Origin: an uncultured Lachnospiraceae bacterium
GTDB lineage: Bacteria; Bacillota; Clostridia; Lachnospirales; Lachnospiraceae
Direction: 5' to 3'
NCBI GenBank assembly: GCA_937891165.1
Contig: CALAEX010000269.1
Location: 1-17,553 of the forward strand
Length of the DNA stretch: 17,553 bases
The position numbers and the translations under genes were made by a program. The notes below the pieces were generated by a model that had not been told where the DNA came from, did no database searches, and was given only the letters and a program-made list of their open reading frames with translations. This document shows positions 14,097 through 17,553 of this stretch, in pieces. Position 1 is the stretch's first letter, and each line of letters begins with the position of its first letter.

Positions 14097-15323
14097 ATGA
14101 CATTGTATGAAGAATTAGTAGCAAGAGGTTTAATTGCTCAAGTAACAGATGAAGAAGAAATTAAGGAAATGATTAATAATGGAAAAGCTGTATTTTATAT
14201 TGGATTTGACCCAACCGCAGATAGCCTTCATGTAGGTCATTTTATGGCACTTTGCTTAATGAAGCGTTTACAGATGGCAGGAAATAAGCCAATTGCGTTA
14301 ATTGGTGGGGGTACTGCTATGATTGGTGACCCATCTGGTAGAAGTGATATGCGTCAGATGATGACAACAGAAACGATTGCACATAATTGTGAATGCTTTA
14401 AACAGCAGATGAGCCGTTTTATTGATTTCTCGGAAGATAAAGCAATTATGGTCAATAATGCAGATTGGTTAATGGATTTAAATTATATTGAAGTACTTCG
14501 TGAAGTTGGACCTCATTTTTCTGTCAATCGTATGTTGACCGCAGAATGTTACAAGCAAAGAATGGAAAAAGGTTTGAGCTTTTTAGAGTTTAACTACATG
14601 ATTATGCAGAGTTACGATTTTCTTGCTTTGTTTAAAAAGTATGGTTGTAATATGCAGTTTGGTGGAGATGACCAGTGGAGCAATATGCTTGGTGGTACAG
14701 AATTGATTCGTAGAAAACTTGGAAAAGATGCATATGCAATGACCATTAACTTATTGTTAAATTCTGAAGGTAAGAAAATGGGTAAGACACAGTCTGGTGC
14801 AGTATGGTTAGACCCAAAGAAGACAACACCATTTGAGTTTTTCCAGTACTGGAGAAATGTGGGTGACCAAGATGTGATTAAGTGCTTAAAGATGCTTACA
14901 TTCCTTCCATTAGAACAAATTCAGACAATGGAAGCATGGGAAGGCAGTCAGTTAAATCAAGCAAAAGAAATACTTGCTTACGAGTTAACACAGTTAGTAC
15001 ATGGGACAGAAGAAGCAAATAAAGCCTTAGAAGCTTCCAAGGCATTGTTTGCAGGTGGCAGTAATTTAGAAAATATGCCAACAACAGAATTGACAGAGGA
15101 AAATTTCAAGGATGGTACAATTGATATTATTTCTATGTTGGTAGTTTCTGGACTTGTAAAGACTCGTTCCGAAGGAAGACGTGCCGTAGAGCAGGGCGGT
15201 GTTACTGTAGAAGGAGAAAAAGTGACAGATTTTAATCAAGTGTTTACAAAGGAAGAATTATCGGGAGAAGGTAAGATTGTAAAACGTGGGAAGAAGAATT
15301 TTAATCGAATTATAGCGAAATAA
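14097..15323 (+). CDS. tyrS: Tyrosyl-tRNA synthetase
   Basis: A 408-residue class Ic synthetase that charges tRNA-Tyr with tyrosine in the cytoplasm. The HIGH-type motif is HVGH at 45-48 and the KMSKS-type loop is KMGKT at 227-231. The tyrosine-binding region is seen in YMIMQSYDFL and QFGGDDQWSN. An S4 RNA-binding domain occupies about residues 340-405 (LVVSGLVKTRSEGRRAVEQGGVTV). I use ATG 14097 because GAGAGGAA is 7 bases upstream and the protein then begins MTLYEEL, the usual start; an in-frame ATG at 14073 has no ribosome site. Expression is controlled by the tyrosine T-box. The next genes, maf and dtd, are on the same strand beyond a structured repeat. Confidence 0.98.
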   Translation: MTLYEELVARGLIAQVTDEEEIKEMINNGKAVFYIGFDPTADSLHVGHFMALCLMKRLQMAGNKPIALIGGGTAMIGDPSGRSDMRQMMTTETIAHNCECFKQQMSRFIDFSEDKAIMVNNADWLMDLNYIEVLREVGPHFSVNRMLTAECYKQRMEKGLSFLEFNYMIMQSYDFLALFKKYGCNMQFGGDDQWSNMLGGTELIRRKLGKDAYAMTINLLLNSEGKKMGKTQSGAVWLDPKKTTPFEFFQYWRNVGDQDVIKCLKMLTFLPLEQIQTMEAWEGSQLNQAKEILAYELTQLVHGTEEANKALEASKALFAGGSNLENMPTTELTEENFKDGTIDIISMLVVSGLVKTRSEGRRAVEQGGVTVEGEKVTDFNQVFTKEELSGEGKIVKRGKKNFNRIIAK

Positions 15324-15349
15324 GGAATGGTTATTGGTTTTATAGAGAA

Positions 15350-15481
15350 GCCTTGACTGTTTTGTATCTTTTCGGACACGCTTTCGCTCGTGGCGAAACG
15401 GAGCAGTACTAGGCTCGAAAAAACCTCGCCAAGGACTGCCGTTTCTTAACGGTCCGTATAAGATACAAAACAGTTCAAGGC
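15350..15481. repeat. Structured repeat copy 2
   Basis: The core 15374-15455 is 72/82 identical to 1561-1642 with no gaps. The outer arms 15350-15370 (GCCTTGACTGTTTTGTATCTT bar one base of bulge) and 15460-15481 pair over 21 bp. The arm sequences differ from copy 1 beyond the shared GTATCT, yet pairing is kept in both, with at least three compensated base pairs. GGCTTTTGC follows the right arm in both copies. It lies between the tyrS stop and the maf gene. No U-tract follows, so it is not an ordinary terminator. It is probably a structured RNA or palindromic mobile element of unknown family. Confidence 0.82.
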
Positions 15482-15554
15482 TTTTGCCAAGTTGTTGATT
15501 TTATAAAAAAATGTGGTGTGTCTTTTTATTTATGGAGGGAAGGAGGAGAAAAAA

Positions 15555-16154
15555 ATGGTATATCGTGTGATATTGGCGTCTGGTTCACCAAGAAGAAAAG
15601 AGTTATTAGAACAGATAGGTGTTTCTTTTGAAATTAAGACAAGTCAAAAGGAAGAAGTAATGAGTAGTACAAATCCAGAAGAGGTAGTAAAAGAACTTTC
15701 TAAAATGAAAGCAGAAGATGTGGCAGAGGGAATTTTAGAGCCAGCCATTATTCTTGGTGCGGATACGGTAGTTGCTCATAATGGCAGAATTTTAGGAAAG
15801 CCAAAGGATAAACAAGATGCAATACAAATGATTTCTTCGTTTGCAGGGCAAGAGCATTATGTATATACAGGGGTTTGTATTATTATTAAGGAAGCAGATG
15901 GTAGCCAGGAGATAATTTCTTTTGCAGAAGGTACAAAGGTAACCGTATATCCAATGACGGAGCAAGAGATTTTAGATTATGTAGAGAGTGGAGAGTGTAA
16001 CGATAAGGCAGGAAGTTATGCAATTCAAGGGTTATTTGCACCTTATATTAAAGGAATTGAAGGCGATTATTATAATATTGTAGGTTTTCCGATTGCGAAA
16101 ATTTATCAAAGATTAAAAGAAAAAGGAATCCTTTTAAATAAAAGTTTGGAGTAA
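15555..16154 (+). CDS. maf: Maf-family nucleotide pyrophosphatase
   Basis: A 199-residue Maf/YhdE-type protein, predicted to hydrolyse non-canonical or surplus nucleoside triphosphates (dTTP/UTP-type activity in relatives) to monophosphates and pyrophosphate. It begins with the diagnostic LASGSPRRKELLEQIG (7-22), carries the catalytic Asp70 in ILGADTVV with LGKPKD following, and ends with the family's GLFAPYIKGIEGDYYNIVGFP. The start at 15555 is chosen because AGGAGG lies 8 bases upstream and the SxSPRR motif then falls at its usual position; the frame extends 14 codons further without homology. dtd begins 5 bases after the stop, so the two form an operon. Family certain, exact substrate not. 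Confidence 0.95.
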   Translation: MVYRVILASGSPRRKELLEQIGVSFEIKTSQKEEVMSSTNPEEVVKELSKMKAEDVAEGILEPAIILGADTVVAHNGRILGKPKDKQDAIQMISSFAGQEHYVYTGVCIIIKEADGSQEIISFAEGTKVTVYPMTEQEILDYVESGECNDKAGSYAIQGLFAPYIKGIEGDYYNIVGFPIAKIYQRLKEKGILLNKSLE

Positions 16155-16159
16155 AAAAG

Positions 16160-16600
16160 ATGAAATTTGTAATACAGAGAGTGAATCATGCCAGTGTTAC
16201 AGTAGAGGGTAAGGTCATTGGTGCAATTAAGAAAGGTTTTTTGGTGTTGATTGGTGTATCAAAGGAAGATACAAAGGAAGTAGCAGATAAGTATATTAAA
16301 AAATTGTTGGGGCTTCGTATTTTCCAAGATGAAAATGGAAAGATAAATTTATCATTAAAAGATGTAGGTGGAGAGTTATTATTAGTATCACAATTTACTC
16401 TTTATGCGGATTGCAGTCATGGGAATCGACCATCGTTTACGAATGCAGGGAATCCAGAATTGGCAAAGGAGTTGTACCAATATATTATAGAAGAGTGTAA
16501 AAAACAAGTGGCTGTAGTGGAAACAGGAGAATTTGGTGCGGATATGAAAGTGGTACTAGAAAATGATGGTCCATTTACTATTGTACTAGAGTTATCATAG
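16160..16600 (+). CDS. dtd: D-aminoacyl-tRNA deacylase (D-Tyr-tRNA deacylase)
   Basis: A 146-residue protein, the standard length for bacterial DTD, which hydrolyses D-amino acids mischarged on tRNA. It starts MKFVIQRVNHASVTVEG and has the SQFT motif at 77-80 and the Gly-cis-Pro motif at 137-138 in NDGPFT, the two elements that build the active site across the dimer. Ribosome binding probably uses GGAG inside the last maf codons; the ATG is 5 bases after the maf stop, so translation is coupled. Its presence downstream of tyrS is notable because TyrRS can itself charge D-tyrosine. A hairpin overlaps its stop codon. Confidence 0.97.
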   Translation: MKFVIQRVNHASVTVEGKVIGAIKKGFLVLIGVSKEDTKEVADKYIKKLLGLRIFQDENGKINLSLKDVGGELLLVSQFTLYADCSHGNRPSFTNAGNPELAKELYQYIIEECKKQVAVVETGEFGADMKVVLENDGPFTIVLELS

Positions 16601-16619
16601 CAAAATTTTTTATTTTGCT
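16599..16619 (+). terminator. Hairpin at the end of dtd, possible weak terminator
   Basis: AGCAAAAT and ATTTTGCT form 8 perfect pairs around a TTTTT loop and begin within the dtd stop codon. The sequence after it is A-rich rather than T-rich, so it may act only as a weak terminator or 3' stabiliser. Confidence 0.4.
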
Positions 16620-16631
16620 GAAAAAATAGGA

Positions 16632-16660
16632 TTGATGGAAGTGAAAGAATGTGGTATAGT
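16632..16660 (+). promoter_or_regulatory. Possible upstream argC promoter
   Basis: TTGATG (16632-16637) and TATAGT (16655-16660) are 17 bases apart. Transcripts from here would run through the ARG-box-like operator. Confidence 0.45.
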
Positions 16661-16702
16661 TCTTCTTTGAATATAGGAAAGAGAAAATTTTTATGAATAT
16701 GT

Positions 16703-16720
16703 ATTGCATAATTATTCATA
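16703..16720. promoter_or_regulatory. ARG-box-like operator before argC
   Basis: ATTGCATAATTATTCATA matches the ArgR/AhrC ARG box (TGAAT-N4-ATTCA) with one mismatch in the conserved arms. A partial second half, TATGAATATGTA, lies immediately upstream at about 16693-16704, as in tandem ARG boxes. It overlaps the promoter below, fitting arginine-dependent repression. Confidence 0.65.
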
Positions 16721-16732
16721 AAAATGTATAAT
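16704..16732 (+). promoter_or_regulatory. Likely main argC promoter
   Basis: TTGCAT (16704-16709) and a perfect TATAAT (16727-16732) are 17 bases apart, with the start near 16739 and a leader of about 40 bases. The ARG-box-like site covers the -35 box and spacer. Confidence 0.6.
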
Positions 16733-16777
16733 TATAAAAATGATGAGAGCATAAGAAGAAGGCTTAAAGGAGGATAT

Positions 16778-17553
16778 ATGATTAGAGTTGGTATTATTGG
16801 TTCTACTGGTTATGCTGGTCAGGAATTAGTTCGTTTGTTATTGCAGCATAAAGAAGCAGAAATTGTATGGTATGGTTCTAGAAGTTATGTAGATAAAAAA
16901 TATGCAGATGTATTTAAAAATATGTTCCAGTTAGTAGATGCAAAGTGTTTAGATGACAATATGGATGCATTAGCAGATGCAGCAGATGTCATTTTTACCG
17001 CAACTCCTCAGGGACTTTGTGCTTCCATTGTAAACGAGGAAGTATTAAACAAGACAAAGATTATTGATTTAAGTGCAGATTTTCGTATTAAGGATGTTTC
17101 TGTTTATGAAAAGTGGTATGGAATTACTCATGCAAGTCCACAGTATATTGAAGAAGCAGTATATGGTCTTTGTGAAATTAATAGAGAAAAAGTAAAAACG
17201 GCAAGATTGATTGCAAATCCAGGTTGTTATCCAACTTGTTCTACGTTAAGTATTTATCCTCTTGCAAAAGCTGGCTTGATTGATATGAAGACATTAATTA
17301 TTGATGCAAAATCTGGAACTTCTGGTGCAGGTCGTTCTGCAAAAGTAGACAATTTATATTGTGAAGTAAATGAAAATATTAAAGCATATGGGGTTGCTGT
17401 GCATCGTCATACTCCTGAAATTGAAGAACAGTTATCTTATGCAAGTGGAGAAGAAGTGTTGTTAAACTTTACACCGCATCTTGTTCCAATGAATCGTGGT
17501 ATTTTAGTAACAGCGTATGCTTCTTTAAAGCAGAAAGTAACTTATGAAGAAGT
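16778..17553 (+). CDS. argC: N-acetyl-gamma-glutamyl-phosphate reductase, 3' end outside the window
   Basis: At least 258 residues of an enzyme that reduces N-acetylglutamyl-5-phosphate with NADPH to the semialdehyde, the third step of arginine synthesis. It begins with a Rossmann start MIRVGIIGSTGYAGQELVRLL. The catalytic cysteine is Cys150 in ANPGCYPTC. KSGTSGAGR and HRHTPEIEEQL are further family signatures. About 85 more residues are expected, so the gene is cut by the window edge rather than broken. AGGAGG lies just before the ATG. The ARG-box-like site upstream implies repression by an arginine regulator. It is probably the first gene of an arg operon continuing outside. Confidence 0.96.
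   Translation, partial: MIRVGIIGSTGYAGQELVRLLLQHKEAEIVWYGSRSYVDKKYADVFKNMFQLVDAKCLDDNMDALADAADVIFTATPQGLCASIVNEEVLNKTKIIDLSADFRIKDVSVYEKWYGITHASPQYIEEAVYGLCEINREKVKTARLIANPGCYPTCSTLSIYPLAKAGLIDMKTLIIDAKSGTSGAGRSAKVDNLYCEVNENIKAYGVAVHRHTPEIEEQLSYASGEEVLLNFTPHLVPMNRGILVTAYASLKQKVTYEE

Noticed and set aside
15350..15481. Repeat copy 2 as the ordinary tyrS terminator
   Set aside because: No U-tract follows the right arm, and a near-identical core occurs at 1561-1642 where no gene ends in that direction.
1..17553. CRISPR array, tRNA, rRNA, prophage or transposase gene
   Set aside because: No regularly spaced repeats, tRNA-like cloverleaf, rRNA sequence or transposase/integrase motif was seen on either strand.

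Overview
The window is low-GC DNA with strong purine-rich Shine-Dalgarno sequences, short Bacillota-type promoters (TTGACA-17-TATAAT class), a tyrosine T-box, a PcrA-type helicase with a C-terminal Tudor-like domain and BlaI/M56 regulators. Together these point to a Clostridia chromosome, most likely Lachnospiraceae-like. The genus cannot be read from the sequence. It mixes core genes (pcrA, tyrS, maf, dtd, argC) with accessory regulatory cassettes. No rRNA, tRNA, CRISPR array or transposase gene was seen.

Left part (1-4595). Two minus-strand enzymes, a membrane-anchored alpha/beta hydrolase and a nicotinamidase-like cysteine hydrolase, are followed by a 410-base intergenic stretch. It holds a structured repeat (copy 1), a promoter for the cysteine hydrolase, and a promoter with two operator-like palindromes that drives a BlaI-type repressor and an M56 (BlaR1-like) membrane protease. 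The protease has a sensor region without visible penicillin-binding motifs.

Middle part (4596-10137), all on the minus strand. A near-consensus promoter, overlapped by a perfect palindrome, drives a DUF3990 (ADP-ribosyltransferase-like) protein and an overlapping HTH protein, which look like a toxin-antitoxin pair. A D-2-hydroxyacid dehydrogenase follows only 22 bases downstream. Upstream of this lies a tightly overlapping four-gene operon: ECF sigma factor, six-helix membrane protein, ABC ATPase and ABC-2 permease. It is plausibly an envelope-stress or peptide-response module.

Right part (10138-17553). Two small genes of unknown function, a zinc-ribbon protein and a one-helix protein with an acidic tail, converge on a strong terminator. 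They are bracketed by an imperfect 50-base direct repeat. pcrA (minus) diverges from a T-box-controlled tyrS (plus). Between tyrS and maf sits copy 2 of the structured repeat. maf and dtd are 5 bases apart, and argC, running off the window end, has an ARG-box-like operator over its promoter.

The most notable signal not explained by known genes is the pair of structured repeats (about 1541-1664 and 15350-15481). They share an 82-base core at 72/82 identity, enclosed by an outer stem whose sequence differs between copies while pairing is kept by compensatory changes. This suggests a structured RNA or palindromic mobile element that I do not recognise. The second most notable is the DUF3990/HTH module with its operator and co-directional dehydrogenase.
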